The notes: generated by a model from the sequence alone, not told the origin. Shown: positions 1 through 9,438, counted from the first letter of the stretch. The stretch: DNA of 50,141 nt from Bacteroidales bacterium (GCA_017479265.1 JAFVCK010000068.1:1-50141); one strand, 5' to 3'. Numbers and translations are program-made.

Positions 1-19
1 ATTAGCCGACAAAGTTACA

Positions 20-58
20 AAAAAAAACTGTCGGTTATGCCCTAACCGACAGTTTTTT
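20..58 (-). terminator. gdhA terminator hairpin (possibly bidirectional)
   Basis: A 16-bp perfect stem (22-37 with 43-58) has a 5-base loop and is flanked by A/T runs on both sides. Read on the minus strand it follows the gdhA stop by about 16 bases and ends in a run of U, as an intrinsic terminator does. The symmetric T run at 53-58 means it could also end a transcript arriving on the plus strand from outside the window. Confidence 0.85.
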
Positions 59-73
59 AACATTGCTAAAGCA

Positions 74-1417
74 TTAGACTATACCCTGCTCCAGCATTGC
101 AGTTGCAACCTTCATGAAGCCGGCGATATTCGCGCCCTTCACATAGTCCACGTGACCGTCGGGCTGGGTACCGAACTTGACGCACTGCTCGTGAATGCTC
201 TTCATGATGAAGTGGAGCTTGTCATCGACTTCCTGTGCATCCCAGGAGATATGCTCGGCGTTCTGGGTCATTTCGAGGCCTGATGTTGCCACGCCGCCTG
301 CATTGACAGCCTTTCCGGGAGCGAAGAGTATGCCGTTGTTCTGGAAGAAGTGGATGGCTCCGGGCTGGCAGCCCATGTTGGAAACCTCGCAGCAGCACCA
401 GCAGCCGTTTGCCTTCAGCTCCTTGGCATCATCCTCGCTGAGTTCGTTCTGGAAAGCGCAAGGGAGCGCGATGTCGCAAGGGATGCTCCAGGCCTTCTTG
501 CCGGGAGTGAAAACAGCCTTTCCGGGGAACTTGACAGCCATATCCTCAACCTTGTTGCGGTTGGAAGCACGCATAACAAGCATGTAGTCAATCATTTCCT
601 TGGTGATGCCATCAAGGATATGGCATACGCCGTCGGGACCGGAGATGGCCACGACCTTGGCACCAAGCTGGGTAGCCTTTGTGGCCGCACCCCATGCCAC
701 GTTGCCGAATCCTGAGAGAGCAACCTTCTTACCCTCTATGGTCTTGCCGGCCTTGTCGAGAAGATGCTGGGTAAAATACAGAGCGCCGAAACCGGTTGCT
801 TCGGGACGGAGTATGGAACCACCCCAGGTGCCGCCCTTTCCGGTCAAAACACCGGTGTTGTACTCGCGTGCGAGTTTCTTATACATTCCATAAAGGAAGC
901 CTATTTCGCGGCCGCCCACGCCAACGTCACCGGCAGGAATATCCTGGTCGGGACCTATGCACTGCCAGAGTTCAAGCATGAAAGCCTGGCAGAAACGCAT
1001 GATTTCAGCATCGGACTTACCCACGGGGTCGAAGTCGGAACCACCCTTGGCACCACCCATAGGAAGGGTTGTAAGGGCATTCTTGAAAGTCTGCTCGAAA
1101 CCGAGGAACTTCAGCATGGAAGGGGTCACTGCCTTGTGGAAACGGAGACCGCCCTTGTAGGGACCGATGGCACTGTTGAACTGGATACGGTAACCGGTGT
1201 TGGTCTGAACCTCGCCACGGTCGTCAATCCAGGTAACCCTGAAGGTAAAAATGCGGTCGGGCTCCACGATACGCTCGACAATCTTTGCAGCCTCGAACTC
1301 GGGATGCTGGTTATAGACATCCTCGATGGATTCCAGAACTTCCTGTACAGCCTGGAGATACTCTTTCTCCAGAGGGTACTTGGCCTGGAGCTTCGCCATT
1401 ATAGCTTCTGTTTTCAT
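74..1417 (-). CDS. gdhA: NADP-type glutamate dehydrogenase
   Basis: Catalyses the reversible reductive amination of 2-oxoglutarate with ammonia to glutamate, the main ammonia entry route in many gut Bacteroidales. The 447-residue protein is the normal length of the hexameric small GDH class. Visible family marks are the glycine-rich substrate region GPYKGGLRFH near residue 87 with its lysines, PMGGAKGG near residue 119, and the dinucleotide-binding stretch SGFGNVAWG near residue 235. The gene is alone: it has its own promoter-like box upstream and a strong hairpin downstream, and the ompH gene before it ends in a separate terminator. Isoleucine codons are mostly ATC/ATT, unlike most genes in the window, which suggests high expression. 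Whether the cofactor is NADPH or NADH is inferred from family resemblance. Confidence 0.96.
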   Translation of the reverse strand: MKTEAIMAKLQAKYPLEKEYLQAVQEVLESIEDVYNQHPEFEAAKIVERIVEPDRIFTFRVTWIDDRGEVQTNTGYRIQFNSAIGPYKGGLRFHKAVTPSMLKFLGFEQTFKNALTTLPMGGAKGGSDFDPVGKSDAEIMRFCQAFMLELWQCIGPDQDIPAGDVGVGGREIGFLYGMYKKLAREYNTGVLTGKGGTWGGSILRPEATGFGALYFTQHLLDKAGKTIEGKKVALSGFGNVAWGAATKATQLGAKVVAISGPDGVCHILDGITKEMIDYMLVMRASNRNKVEDMAVKFPGKAVFTPGKKAWSIPCDIALPCAFQNELSEDDAKELKANGCWCCCEVSNMGCQPGAIHFFQNNGILFAPGKAVNAGGVATSGLEMTQNAEHISWDAQEVDDKLHFIMKSIHEQCVKFGTQPDGHVDYVKGANIAGFMKVATAMLEQGIV

Positions 1418-1457
1418 AGAATGATTATAAATTTTTAGTGTTTTTCCAAAAACTCTG

Positions 1458-1488
1458 CAAATCTAATAATAAAAACGATAAAAACAAC
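1458..1488 (-). promoter_or_regulatory. gdhA promoter, Bacteroidetes type
   Basis: On the minus strand a TAGATTTG box (1458-1465) matches the -7 consensus TAnnTTTG. A GTTG at 1485-1488 lies 19 bases upstream, where the TTTG -33 box is expected. The leader to the gdhA ATG is about 30-40 A/T-rich bases. Confidence 0.5.
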
Positions 1489-1501
1489 GAAAAATCAAAA
1501 G

Positions 1502-1531
1502 AAAAAAAAGCAGACGAGGACGCCTGCTTTT
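1502..1531 (-). terminator. Terminator after the nadK-uppS-bamA-ompH operon
   Basis: An 11-bp stem including one G-U pair (arms 1506-1516 and 1521-1531, loop AGGA on the plus strand) is followed on the minus strand by an eight-U run (1509 down to 1502). It starts about 20 bases after the ompH stop and separates the operon from gdhA. Confidence 0.85.
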
Positions 1532-1550
1532 CAAAAATGTTTTCCTTGGG

Positions 1551-2132
1551 CTACTGCTGCTGAGCCTGAGCCTGTGCCTGGAGTTCAGCCTGGAGAGATT
1601 CGAGGGTACGTCCGTCAGGAATGTTCAGGGCCTTGCGGGCGGCAGGAGTGAGGTCCACGCTCTGGGTTTCGTTGATGTACAGAAGCTGGGCACGCTCGAA
1701 CACATAGATGTATCCGCCGTCCTTGGCAAGCTTCTCGACAGCCTTCATTGCCTTCTCCTGAATCGGGGCCATAAGCTGGGTCTGCTGCTGCTGAAGTTCA
1801 GCCTGGATATTCTGCTGGAATTCCTGAATTCTGTTCTGGATATCGGCAAGTTCCTTCTCCTTGGCATCCTTTATTGCAGCCGTCCAGGTAGATGACTTCT
1901 GCTGATACTGGGAATACTTGTTCTGGAACTCCTCGACCATGCTGTCATAGGTCTCGCCAGCCTCCTTGGAGGACGCGGCAAGGGCTGCACGGGCCTCGTC
2001 GGCCTCGGGCATGAGCTGCACAAGCTCGGAGAAATTGACATGGGCGAACTTCAGTGTCTGGGCCGATGCGGTCAGAGTCATAAGTGCCGCTGCGGCAAAT
2101 GCAAAAAACTTTTTCATATTAATTTGATTCAT
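1551..2132 (-). CDS. skp: OmpH/Skp family periplasmic chaperone (copy 1)
   Basis: Skp-like proteins hold unfolded outer-membrane proteins in the periplasm on their way to the Bam machine. The 193-residue product has a signal peptide (hydrophobic stretch ending in TASAQ), then the OmpH start motif with AHVNFSELVQLMPEADEA, a long glutamine- and glutamate-rich coiled coil (about residues 55-130), and a return strand with YIYVFE. Two ATGs are possible: at 2132, or at 2117, where the protein would begin MKKFFAF. The second gives a more usual signal peptide. The gene follows bamA after about 14 bases and is the last gene of nadK-uppS-bamA-ompH. A second copy lies at 8815-9438. The C-terminus is unusually rich in Gln-Ala. 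Confidence 0.9.
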   Translation of the reverse strand: MNQINMKKFFAFAAAALMTLTASAQTLKFAHVNFSELVQLMPEADEARAALAASSKEAGETYDSMVEEFQNKYSQYQQKSSTWTAAIKDAKEKELADIQNRIQEFQQNIQAELQQQQTQLMAPIQEKAMKAVEKLAKDGGYIYVFERAQLLYINETQSVDLTPAARKALNIPDGRTLESLQAELQAQAQAQQQ

Positions 2133-2146
2133 TGATTATCATTTGT

Positions 2147-4756
2147 TTAGAATTCCTGTCCTATCATGAAGTGGAACTGGCTCTTGCCGTTGACGGGGTC
2201 GTCGAAGCCATATCCCCAATCGACTCCCAGAAGTCCTACGACAGGCAGGAACACCCTAACGCCGACACCTGCGGACCTCTTGATCTGGAAGGGGTTGAAA
2301 TCCCTTATGTCAGACCAGCAGTTACCACCCTCGAGGAAGACAAGCGCGAATATGGTGGACTGAGGCTGCATGATTATAGGATAACGCAGCTCCACGGTAA
2401 ATTTGTCATAGACGTTGCCGTTATATGCCGTACCCGAAGATGCGTAAGGCGAAATGGTCTGAGGAGTCAGGGAGTAGTTGGAATAACCCCTCAGGGAAAT
2501 CACCTCCGTTCCGTAAGTATTGTATCCGGTCATACCGTCGCCGCCGACCCAGAAGCCTTCGAAAGGAGAATAGCCCCAATTGCGGTTGTAGTAACCAAGA
2601 TATCCGAACTGCATGCGGGTACGCAGCACAAGGTCGCCTATAATCTTCTGGTAGAAGTTGGCCTTGAAGGACCACTTGTGGTATTCTATCCAGCGGTAGC
2701 GCTGCTGGGCGGACCATATCATGTGGGGAGTGCCGGAAGCGTCGTACCAGTACTCGTTGTAGTTCACGTCACGCCAGCTGGCCACCGGTATCTTGTTCCC
2801 GTCCTTGTCCAGGGTATATTTGCGGAAGAGGGAATAAGGAGGGGTGAAGGACACGGAGAAGGATATGTCCTGGCCGCGGCGGGGGAATATCTGCTGGTCC
2901 GTGGAATTCCTCGACAGGCTGAGGGTATAGCTGAAGTTGTGGGCTATGCCGTCGTCGAAGATAAAATAGTTCTGGTACCAGTTGGTAAGCCTGTATGTCT
3001 GCCAGCTGAGCTGGTTGTACAGAACGAAATAGTTGTCAGGCCACTTGAGGCGGTTGCCCAGTCCGGCGGAGAATCCGAACACTTCCATTTCCCTGTCATG
3101 GGAAAGGATGTTCCATGCCAGGTAGGAGTTGGTCTGACGGGTGTAATATGCAGACAGACTCAGGGCAGTAGGCTTCTTGCCGAAGAGCCAGGGCTCGGAG
3201 AAACTGGCCGACAGGGCCGTGTAGTAGGTACCGGAAGTCTGGAAACGGAGGGACAGGTTCTGCGCGTCTCCCAGAGGCACAGGCCTCCATGCGCCCTTCT
3301 CGAACATCCTGCGGGTGGAGAAGTTGTTGAAACTAACGCCGGCGGTAGCAACGAAGGTGTTGCCGCCCCATCCTCCGGAAAGTTCCAGCTGGCTGGAAGG
3401 CTTCTCGGTGACATTATATACTATATCGACAGTATTGTTGCTCTGGTCGGGAAGAATGCTGTATCCGCCCTCGCCCATTATGGACTCGGGGTCGAACTGG
3501 CCCAGGGAAGCGATTTCCCTTATGGAACGCTCGAAGTCGCTCTGGCTGAAAAGATATCCCGGACGGGTATATACCTGACGGCGCACCACCCTCTCGTTGG
3601 TAAGGTCGTTGCCGTTGATTATTATGTTGTTGAGGGTAGCCTGCTTGCCTTCGACTATGCGCATCTCGACATCTACGGAGTCGCCCTGTATGTTGACCTC
3701 CACAGGCATGACGCTGAAGAAAAGGTAGCCGTTGTCCCTATAGACCTTGGACACGTCTGTCTCGTTCTGCTTGCCTCCGCCGGTGAGCCTCTTCTGCATG
3801 GTGACCATGTCATAGACATCGCCCTTCTTGACCTGCAGGATTTCGTTGAGCACATCGGAAGAATATACGGAGTTGCCGGTCCAGTTTATATTCCTGAAAT
3901 AGTACTTGCGGCCGGGGTCGGTCTGGAGGTCTATGCCAAGGCGGTTCTCCTCGACATAGTAAATGGAATCCCTCAGCAGCCTCGCGTCGCGGTAACCCGC
4001 CTCGTTGTAGGCGCTTATGAGGCTCTTCTTGTCGTTGGGATATTCCTTCTCGGAGAACTTCTTGCTGGAGAAGAAGTTATAGATCTTGTTGGACTTGGTC
4101 TTCTTCATGGAACGGGCCAGTTTGAACTCGCTTATGTCGCTTGGACGGCCTATGAAGTTGATGGTCTTCACCTTGACCTTCTTGCCCTTGTCAACAGCGA
4201 AATTCACCCTGATGGCATTCTTGATTATGCTGTCCTTCTTGACCTGGGGAGTAACCTTCACATTGAGAAAACCCTTCTCCTTGTAGTAACGGCTGATTAT
4301 GTCGCAGGATGTCTTGGACACATATTCCGAGAACTCGCCTCCCCTCTTGAGGGTAAGCCTCTCCTGAAGGTCCTTGCGTTCGCCGCTCTTGACTCCGCTG
4401 AATGTCCATGCGGACATCCTGGGGCGTTCCTGTATGGTAATCCTGAAAAATGCGCTGTCGCGGGCGGCGGATAGGGAGTCTATGGAAACGGCCACGTCCT
4501 GGAAATACTTCTGCATCCACAGGCGGTTTACAATGGCAGACACCTGGTCGCCGGGAACGGTGACCTCCATGCCCTTGTGCAAGCCGGAGAGCTGAATAAT
4601 CTGGTTGTCATCAAGATAGGTATTGCCTTCGACCTTCACCCCGCCCACTATGTATTTGCGGGGAGAAGACCAATCCACCTTCACATTCTGTGCACGGACG
4701 GCCGCCCCTGCAAGGAGCAGCAGCATCAACGCACAACATTTCAGCTTTCCTGTCAT
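2147..4756 (-). CDS. bamA: BamA, outer-membrane protein assembly factor
   Basis: Core beta-barrel insertase of the outer membrane. After a signal peptide (CCALMLLLLAGAAVRAQ) come about five POTRA domains (roughly residues 35-455), each starting with a typical strand such as GGVKVEGNTYLDD or NIIINGNDLTNERVV. A barrel of some 400 residues follows, and the protein ends in phenylalanine, as barrel proteins do. The conserved loop-6 motif VRGF/Y appears as LRGY in EVISLRGYSNY. An in-frame TTG at 4774 could extend it by six residues, but the ATG at 4756 is the better start, giving 869 residues. It sits between uppS and ompH, the usual Bacteroidetes order. A TATATTTG box just upstream may give it a private promoter. 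Confidence 0.95.
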   Translation of the reverse strand: MTGKLKCCALMLLLLAGAAVRAQNVKVDWSSPRKYIVGGVKVEGNTYLDDNQIIQLSGLHKGMEVTVPGDQVSAIVNRLWMQKYFQDVAVSIDSLSAARDSAFFRITIQERPRMSAWTFSGVKSGERKDLQERLTLKRGGEFSEYVSKTSCDIISRYYKEKGFLNVKVTPQVKKDSIIKNAIRVNFAVDKGKKVKVKTINFIGRPSDISEFKLARSMKKTKSNKIYNFFSSKKFSEKEYPNDKKSLISAYNEAGYRDARLLRDSIYYVEENRLGIDLQTDPGRKYYFRNINWTGNSVYSSDVLNEILQVKKGDVYDMVTMQKRLTGGGKQNETDVSKVYRDNGYLFFSVMPVEVNIQGDSVDVEMRIVEGKQATLNNIIINGNDLTNERVVRRQVYTRPGYLFSQSDFERSIREIASLGQFDPESIMGEGGYSILPDQSNNTVDIVYNVTEKPSSQLELSGGWGGNTFVATAGVSFNNFSTRRMFEKGAWRPVPLGDAQNLSLRFQTSGTYYTALSASFSEPWLFGKKPTALSLSAYYTRQTNSYLAWNILSHDREMEVFGFSAGLGNRLKWPDNYFVLYNQLSWQTYRLTNWYQNYFIFDDGIAHNFSYTLSLSRNSTDQQIFPRRGQDISFSVSFTPPYSLFRKYTLDKDGNKIPVASWRDVNYNEYWYDASGTPHMIWSAQQRYRWIEYHKWSFKANFYQKIIGDLVLRTRMQFGYLGYYNRNWGYSPFEGFWVGGDGMTGYNTYGTEVISLRGYSNYSLTPQTISPYASSGTAYNGNVYDKFTVELRYPIIMQPQSTIFALVFLEGGNCWSDIRDFNPFQIKRSAGVGVRVFLPVVGLLGVDWGYGFDDPVNGKSQFHFMIGQEF

Positions 4757-4778
4757 CTCAATCGGTACAATCAATCTG

Positions 4779-4786
4779 CAAATATA
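4779..4786 (-). promoter_or_regulatory. Possible internal promoter before bamA
   Basis: TATATTTG on the minus strand lies in the short uppS-bamA gap and matches the -7 consensus TAnnTTTG, but I see no TTTG box 19-21 bases upstream. It could let bamA-ompH be expressed apart from nadK-uppS. Confidence 0.35.
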
Positions 4787-4792
4787 ATCATT

Positions 4793-5491
4793 TTATTTGA
4801 CTTTTCCGTATCTGCGGTCCCGTTCCATATAAGCCTTTATAGCCTGGCGGAACTCCGGCTTGCGGAAATCTGGCCACATCACTGGAGTAAAATAGAACTC
4901 CGAATAAGCACCCTGCCAGAGCAGGTAGTTGCTTATCCTCTGCTCCCCCGAAGTCCTGATGATAAGGTCGGGATCAGGAATGCCGGCTGTAACCAGAAAA
5001 CGGTCGAAACCGCTGATATCCAGCTCTTCTATCTCCTCGGCGGACAGGCTGGCGGCCATTTTCTTGGCAGCCTGGAGTATGTCCCACTTGCCGCTGTAGC
5101 TGAGGAAGACTATCATGGTGAGTTTGTCATTGGAGGCCGTAGTCTCCTCAATGTGCGCGAGGGTGTCGTTCAGCATGGGATCCAGCCTGGAACGGTTGCC
5201 CAGCACCATAAGGCGGATTCTGTTGCGCACCATGTTCTCGAATTCATCGGAAATGGCCTTTCCCATAAGCTGCATGAGGGTATTGACCTCTTCCTTGGGC
5301 CTGTTCCAGTTCTCCTCGGAAAAGGCGTACAGGGAAAGGTAGCGGATACCGTCCTCCACGCAGGCTTCGGTCACGGCGCGTACGCTCAGCACGCCGTTGC
5401 GGTGGCCGAAAACGCGTTCCTGCCCCCGGGCCTTCGCCCAGCGGCCGTTACCGTCCATGATAATGGACACATGTTGCGGCAGTCTGTCCAT
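4793..5491 (-). CDS. uppS: Undecaprenyl diphosphate synthase (cis-prenyltransferase)
   Basis: Condenses isopentenyl diphosphate onto farnesyl diphosphate to make the C55 lipid carrier for peptidoglycan and surface polysaccharides. The 232-residue protein opens with the catalytic segment HVSIIMDGNGRWA, whose Asp binds Mg-diphosphate. It carries the C-terminal family signature RTSGEQRISNYLLWQGAYSE followed by FTP..WPDF. The ATG at 5491 overlaps the nadK stop by one base (TGATG), so translation is probably coupled. A TTG one codon earlier is less likely. Second gene of nadK-uppS-bamA-ompH. Confidence 0.96.
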   Translation of the reverse strand: MDRLPQHVSIIMDGNGRWAKARGQERVFGHRNGVLSVRAVTEACVEDGIRYLSLYAFSEENWNRPKEEVNTLMQLMGKAISDEFENMVRNRIRLMVLGNRSRLDPMLNDTLAHIEETTASNDKLTMIVFLSYSGKWDILQAAKKMAASLSAEEIEELDISGFDRFLVTAGIPDPDLIIRTSGEQRISNYLLWQGAYSEFYFTPVMWPDFRKPEFRQAIKAYMERDRRYGKVK

Positions 5492-6318
5492 CAATAGTAA
5501 TTGTTTCTGATATCCTCTCCCCAGAACAACTTGCCGGTGAGAGCCCTCACGAAATTGGATTTCGCGAGCCGTATCCTTTTTAGCGAAAACTGTGCCATAG
5601 AAATATGGACGGACCAGTCGGGTTCTATCTCGACGGTCTTGTTGTCCATGGACATGGTGACCTTCTCGTCACGGCACAGCAGAGATATGTCTATCTTGGC
5701 CGTATCGGGCACAACGAGGGGCCTCACATTGAGGTTGTGGGGAGAAATGGGGGCTATGATGAGCACCTTGGTATCAGGCATGCATATAGGCCCTCCCACG
5801 CTGAGTGAATATGCGGTAGACCCTGAACTGGTAGCCACCAGAAGGCCGTCGGCCCAGTATGTGGGAAGGAGTTCCCCGTCTATGGACACATTGATGCCGA
5901 GCACCGCTCCGCCGCTGCGGTGGAGGGACACTTCGTTGACTGCGTAAGGCAGCAGGCCTATGTCCTTGCGGGCATTCTTGCCCTTGAGGGTAGCATTGAG
6001 CATGGTCCTGTATTCGACGGAGAAATCGCCTTCCAGAAGTGCGGGAAGCACTTCTTCGGGGCTGTTGTCGGACAGGAAGCCCAGACGGCCGAAATTGACT
6101 CCCAGTATGGGCAGGCCGATATCCGACACGGTCTGCGCGGCGGTAAGGAAAGTACCGTCGCCGCCTATGCTCAACACCAGGTCCGTCTCGGGCCTTATAT
6201 CAGACTTCGAGCGTATCCGGTACAGGGTGTATCCGGCATCCTCGAGCTGTTTTTTCATTCCAAGGAACTTGCCGTCCTTGAGCAGTTCCTCGTTTCGTAT
6301 TACCGTTCCTATCAGCAT
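5491..6318 (-). CDS. nadK: NAD kinase
   Basis: Phosphorylates NAD to NADP in the cytosol. The 275-residue product shows the diagnostic GGDGTF motif (residues 52-57), then VNFGRLGFL, and the substrate loop with SSGSTAYSLSVGGP. These are the three hallmarks of the ATP-NAD kinase family. It is the first gene of the nadK-uppS-bamA-ompH run and is divergent from pdxJ across an 86-base spacer, an arrangement common in Bacteroidales. Confidence 0.96.
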   Translation of the reverse strand: MLIGTVIRNEELLKDGKFLGMKKQLEDAGYTLYRIRSKSDIRPETDLVLSIGGDGTFLTAAQTVSDIGLPILGVNFGRLGFLSDNSPEEVLPALLEGDFSVEYRTMLNATLKGKNARKDIGLLPYAVNEVSLHRSGGAVLGINVSIDGELLPTYWADGLLVATSSGSTAYSLSVGGPICMPDTKVLIIAPISPHNLNVRPLVVPDTAKIDISLLCRDEKVTMSMDNKTVEIEPDWSVHISMAQFSLKRIRLAKSNFVRALTGKLFWGEDIRNNYY

Positions 6319-6336
6319 ATTCTACAAACAATCCGT

Positions 6337-6344
6337 CAAAATTA
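6337..6344 (-). promoter_or_regulatory. nadK operon -7 box
   Basis: TAATTTTG on the minus strand matches TAnnTTTG. A TTTC lies 20 bases upstream (6365-6368) as a weak -33 box. The same TAATTTTG octamer occurs in the opposite direction at 6377-6384 for pdxJ. Confidence 0.45.
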
Positions 6345-6376
6345 GCACAAAATTCATAATTAATGAAACATTTTAC

Positions 6377-6384
6377 TAATTTTG
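6377..6384 (+). promoter_or_regulatory. pdxJ -7 box
   Basis: TAATTTTG on the plus strand lies 20 bases before the pdxJ ATG and would give a very short leader of about 14 bases. No clear -33 box is seen. Confidence 0.4.
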
Positions 6385-6404
6385 CGTAAAATATTGGTAT
6401 TGCA

Positions 6405-7136
6405 ATGGCACATTTGAGCGTTAACATAAACAAGATAGCAACCATACGCAACGCCCGCGGGGGCAATCTTCCCGACGTGCTGAAGGCGGCGATGGACATA
6501 GAATCTTTCGGGGCTGAAGGAATCACGGTTCACCCCCGCCCCGACGAAAGGCACATCCGCTATGCGGACGTGAGGGACCTGCGGCCCCTGGTGAAGACCG
6601 AATTCAACATAGAAGGCAATCCCATACCTTCGTTCAGGACCCTCGTGCTCGAGGTCAGGCCCGACCAGGTGACGCTCGTGCCGGATGCCTCCGATGCGAT
6701 TACATCAAATGCCGGCTGGGACACCATAGCCAACAAGGATTTCCTTACGGACATGTGCAAGGAGTTCAAGGCCAGGGGGATACGCACTTCCATTTTCATT
6801 GGTCCCGACCCAAGGCAGGCCGAAGGCGCGGCCGCTTGCGGAGCCGACAGGGTGGAGCTTTACACAGCCGCCTATGCAGCCCTCTTCAAGGACGGTCCCG
6901 AGGCTGCCATAGCCCCTTATCTCGCCGCTGCCAAGGCTGCCCGCGAATGCGGACTTGGCCTTAACGCCGGGCACGACCTCAGCCTTGAGAACCTGGCCTA
7001 TTTCATCCGGACCATTCCATGGACGGACGAGGTCTCCATAGGCCACGCCCTTATCTGCGATGCCCTGTACATGGGCCTCGAACGCACGGTAAGCCTTTAT
7101 CTGAAAGCCTCGAAGGGAGAAAAAGTGGTTATCTGA
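6405..7136 (+). CDS. pdxJ: Pyridoxine 5'-phosphate synthase
   Basis: Last step of the DXP-dependent vitamin B6 route: joins 3-amino-2-oxopropyl phosphate and deoxyxylulose 5-phosphate to pyridoxine 5'-phosphate. The 243-residue TIM barrel begins with [16 protein letters not shown], the family's typical opening strand. It contains [13 protein letters not shown] (phosphate and His site), the FNIEGNP segment, SIFIGPDP and the late LNAGHDL with EVSIGHAL. It is divergent from nadK and overlaps the LysM gene tail to tail by eight bases, so no terminator fits between them. Confidence 0.96.
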   Translation: MAHLSVNINKIATIRNARGGNLPDVLKAAMDIESFGAEGITVHPRPDERHIRYADVRDLRPLVKTEFNIEGNPIPSFRTLVLEVRPDQVTLVPDASDAITSNAGWDTIANKDFLTDMCKEFKARGIRTSIFIGPDPRQAEGAAACGADRVELYTAAYAALFKDGPEAAIAPYLAAAKAARECGLGLNAGHDLSLENLAYFIRTIPWTDEVSIGHALICDALYMGLERTVSLYLKASKGEKVVI

Positions 7137-8811
7137 GCAGGCTTATCCTGTACTGAGGGGTATATACTACTCTGCGGACGGCAGTGTTTACAAGGCCTCC
7201 ATCCTCTACGGCTGACATGAGGAAATCGGCCTGGAGTCCCCTGTAAGGCTCCACAACCGTCATGCGCTCAACCCAGCGGGGACCTCCCTCATGACAGGAT
7301 TTGACGAAGAACGAGGCTATGTCGTATCCCGAGAACGAGAACTGGGTGGGCTCGGCATTGTAAAGGGCCCTGTAGGCCATTATGAAATCCCTGACACGGG
7401 AATCGTCGTAGTCTATATGGTACGACATCACCGCATGGAGATTGAGCTTATGCAGGGATTCGACTTCTATGGTACTGAAAGAGCGTATCTTGGAAACTCC
7501 GTAGAGCACCACTTCCTTCTTGCGGATTTTCATCAGGTTGAGATTCCTCACGACATCATGTACGAAGGCCTCGCTGTCCGAGGTGATGATTACCCTGGAA
7601 GTACCCTCGGCGGCCATGCGCAGCAGGTCGTCAGCCACGCGGCGGCCTTCGAGTATGCTGTAGGAGAAGGACTCGCGGGCCATGCCCCTTTGGGCGAGAA
7701 GGGAATCCACGAGGGCCGACACATCGGCGTTGCGTCCTCCCTTTTCATTGATTACCAGCACTTTGTCTCCTGCGACAAAATCCTCGCTCATCCACTTGAC
7801 CGCCTCCTCATACTGGGCATCCGACGAGGAGGGAGCGTGAACCAGGCAAGGGTTGTCCGCAACAAGGGCCGAAGCGCGGGGGTCCAGAGGAGACACGACA
7901 GGCACGTTGCCATCATCCACGGAAAGGACTTTCCTTATATGGTCGGGAGACATGGGGCCTATGACCATGTCGCTTGAAGAAACCTTTTCAGAAGTCACGG
8001 GCAGGGAACCGTCGGCCATGTCATAGACACTGAGGTCCAGGTTCACACCCTCGCGGCCAAGGTCCCTCGCTGCAAGCAGGAAGCCGCAGTAGAAGTCCAT
8101 TACATTCTCCGAGGGGGTGGCATTGGCTCCGAAAGGCATTACCAGAAGGGCCCGCACCTGCTCTTTCTTCTTGAATATGGACAGCAGTTCCTCAAGACGG
8201 CTTGTCTTGGAAGAAACGGTGTCCGCAGCCACGGCGGCTACAGTATCCTGGGGAGCCTGAATCTGCCCGTCCTGCTCCTGCCCGGCGGCCACTTCCTCGG
8301 GATTGCGGGGAATCCTGAGCTTCATCCTGGTCTTGAGCTTGCGGGAAGTAAGGCCGTTGTATGAGAGAATGGTCTCGGCAGGGATACCGTACTTTCGGGA
8401 TATGTCATCTATATCCTCGAACCACCTGACTATATGTATGAAATACTCTCCCTCGGAGACATCTTCCGAAGGCCCAACGGGGTCCTCGGAGGATTCAGCC
8501 GCGGGAGGCAGTTCGGAGGAGGAAGAGGATACCGGGACCAGCAGTATGGCATTGGTCTTGGGCCCCTCTTCCTTAAGTTTCATGTCCGGATTGGCTGCAC
8601 ATATCTCGTCCACGGTCACGCCGTATGCACGGGCAATCGAGAACAGGGTCTGCTTTTCCTTCACCACATGGGACCAGTACACCTTGCCGCCGGAGCGCAC
8701 CTTCTCGGTGGAATGCTCCACGGGCGCGGGGGTGTAGGCCTGGGCACCCATGCGCGGGGCAAGGGCCAGGCAGCAAAGCGAAAGCAGCAATATGGCAATC
8801 CGTGAACGCAT
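7129..8811 (-). CDS. LysM protein with periplasmic-binding-protein type I fold
   Basis: Secreted or periplasmic protein of 560 residues. After a signal peptide (residues 1-25) come two LysM peptidoglycan-binding repeats: about 47-94 with [20 protein letters not shown], and about 122-168 with [21 protein letters not shown]. An Ala/Gln-rich linker follows (170-205), then a domain from about 219 to the end that resembles amino-acid ABC transporter substrate-binding proteins or lipoprotein regulators of the LppC/LpoA type ([45 protein letters not shown]). No permease or ATPase genes are near, so a structural or regulatory role at the cell wall is as likely as transport. It follows ompH copy 2 after three bases and is probably co-transcribed with it. 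Confidence 0.8.
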   Translation of the reverse strand: MRSRIAILLLSLCCLALAPRMGAQAYTPAPVEHSTEKVRSGGKVYWSHVVKEKQTLFSIARAYGVTVDEICAANPDMKLKEEGPKTNAILLVPVSSSSSELPPAAESSEDPVGPSEDVSEGEYFIHIVRWFEDIDDISRKYGIPAETILSYNGLTSRKLKTRMKLRIPRNPEEVAAGQEQDGQIQAPQDTVAAVAADTVSSKTSRLEELLSIFKKKEQVRALLVMPFGANATPSENVMDFYCGFLLAARDLGREGVNLDLSVYDMADGSLPVTSEKVSSSDMVIGPMSPDHIRKVLSVDDGNVPVVSPLDPRASALVADNPCLVHAPSSSDAQYEEAVKWMSEDFVAGDKVLVINEKGGRNADVSALVDSLLAQRGMARESFSYSILEGRRVADDLLRMAAEGTSRVIITSDSEAFVHDVVRNLNLMKIRKKEVVLYGVSKIRSFSTIEVESLHKLNLHAVMSYHIDYDDSRVRDFIMAYRALYNAEPTQFSFSGYDIASFFVKSCHEGGPRWVERMTVVEPYRGLQADFLMSAVEDGGLVNTAVRRVVYTPQYRISLLR

Positions 8812-8814
8812 GAA

Positions 8815-9438
8815 CTACTTCTCGGCTGTCTTAGTCTTGATGTACTCGTCGTTGAGTCCGGCGAGAAGGTCGTCGGTGATATCGAGGGCGGGGTCGGCGG
8901 TCACTATGGGAGCGGGAAGAACGTCACCCTGGGTGGCCACTATCATGGCGTATCCGTGGGTCTCATTGTACTTGTCCACGAACTTCTTTATTGCATCACC
9001 GATCTGGTTCATCATAACCTGCTGCTCCTCAGCGACTTCCTGCTCCTTCTGGGCGGCATAGTTCTGGAACTGCTGCTGCTGTTCGAGAAGTTTCTGCTGC
9101 TGTACCTCGGCCACGCTGCGGGTGATGAGGCCCTTGTTGATTTTCTCCTGGAAGTCATTCGCATCTTTCTGGAGCCTGTTGCTCCTGCGGGTCACCTCCT
9201 GCTGTATGCTCTGGACCTTGGACTCGACCGTGGTACGGAGGTCGTTGGCCATGTCGTACTCGTTAAGCACCCTGTCGAGGCTGAAATATACGATTGCACC
9301 GGCGTGTGCGGCGGTTTCGGTCTGCTCGCCTTCTGCTACGGGAGCGGCCTGGCCTTTATTGCAAACAAGCTGGCAGATACCAAGGGCTACAACGCCAAGG
9401 AGGGCGATGATACTGAGAATAAGGGGTGTGTTTTTCAT
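8815..9438 (-). CDS. OmpH/Skp-like protein (copy 2), membrane-anchored
   Basis: 207 residues with one hydrophobic N-terminal segment (LILSIIALLGVVALGICQLVC) that lacks a clear cleavage site or a good lipobox, so it may stay anchored in the inner membrane. Next come an acidic spacer, the OmpH motif IVYFSLDRVLNEYDMA, a long Gln/Glu-rich coiled coil (about residues 75-150) and the closing GYAMIVATQGDVLPA strand. The normal OmpH pair of Bacteroidetes is usually tandem behind bamA; here copy 2 is 6.7 kb away and paired with a LysM protein. It could be a wall-spanning tether or chaperone rather than a Skp substitute. Confidence 0.82.
   Translation of the reverse strand: MKNTPLILSIIALLGVVALGICQLVCNKGQAAPVAEGEQTETAAHAGAIVYFSLDRVLNEYDMANDLRTTVESKVQSIQQEVTRRSNRLQKDANDFQEKINKGLITRSVAEVQQQKLLEQQQQFQNYAAQKEQEVAEEQQVMMNQIGDAIKKFVDKYNETHGYAMIVATQGDVLPAPIVTADPALDITDDLLAGLNDEYIKTKTAEK

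Noticed and set aside
20-58. The 16-bp inverted repeat at the left edge as a mobile-element end
   Set aside because: Its position after gdhA, GC core and T tract fit an intrinsic terminator; no transposase is nearby.
2132-4474. A 780-codon open frame on the plus strand opposite bamA
   Set aside because: It is antisense to a clear BamA with normal POTRA and barrel motifs, and the translation looks like an unpatterned Val/Gly/Glu-rich shadow of GC-rich codons.
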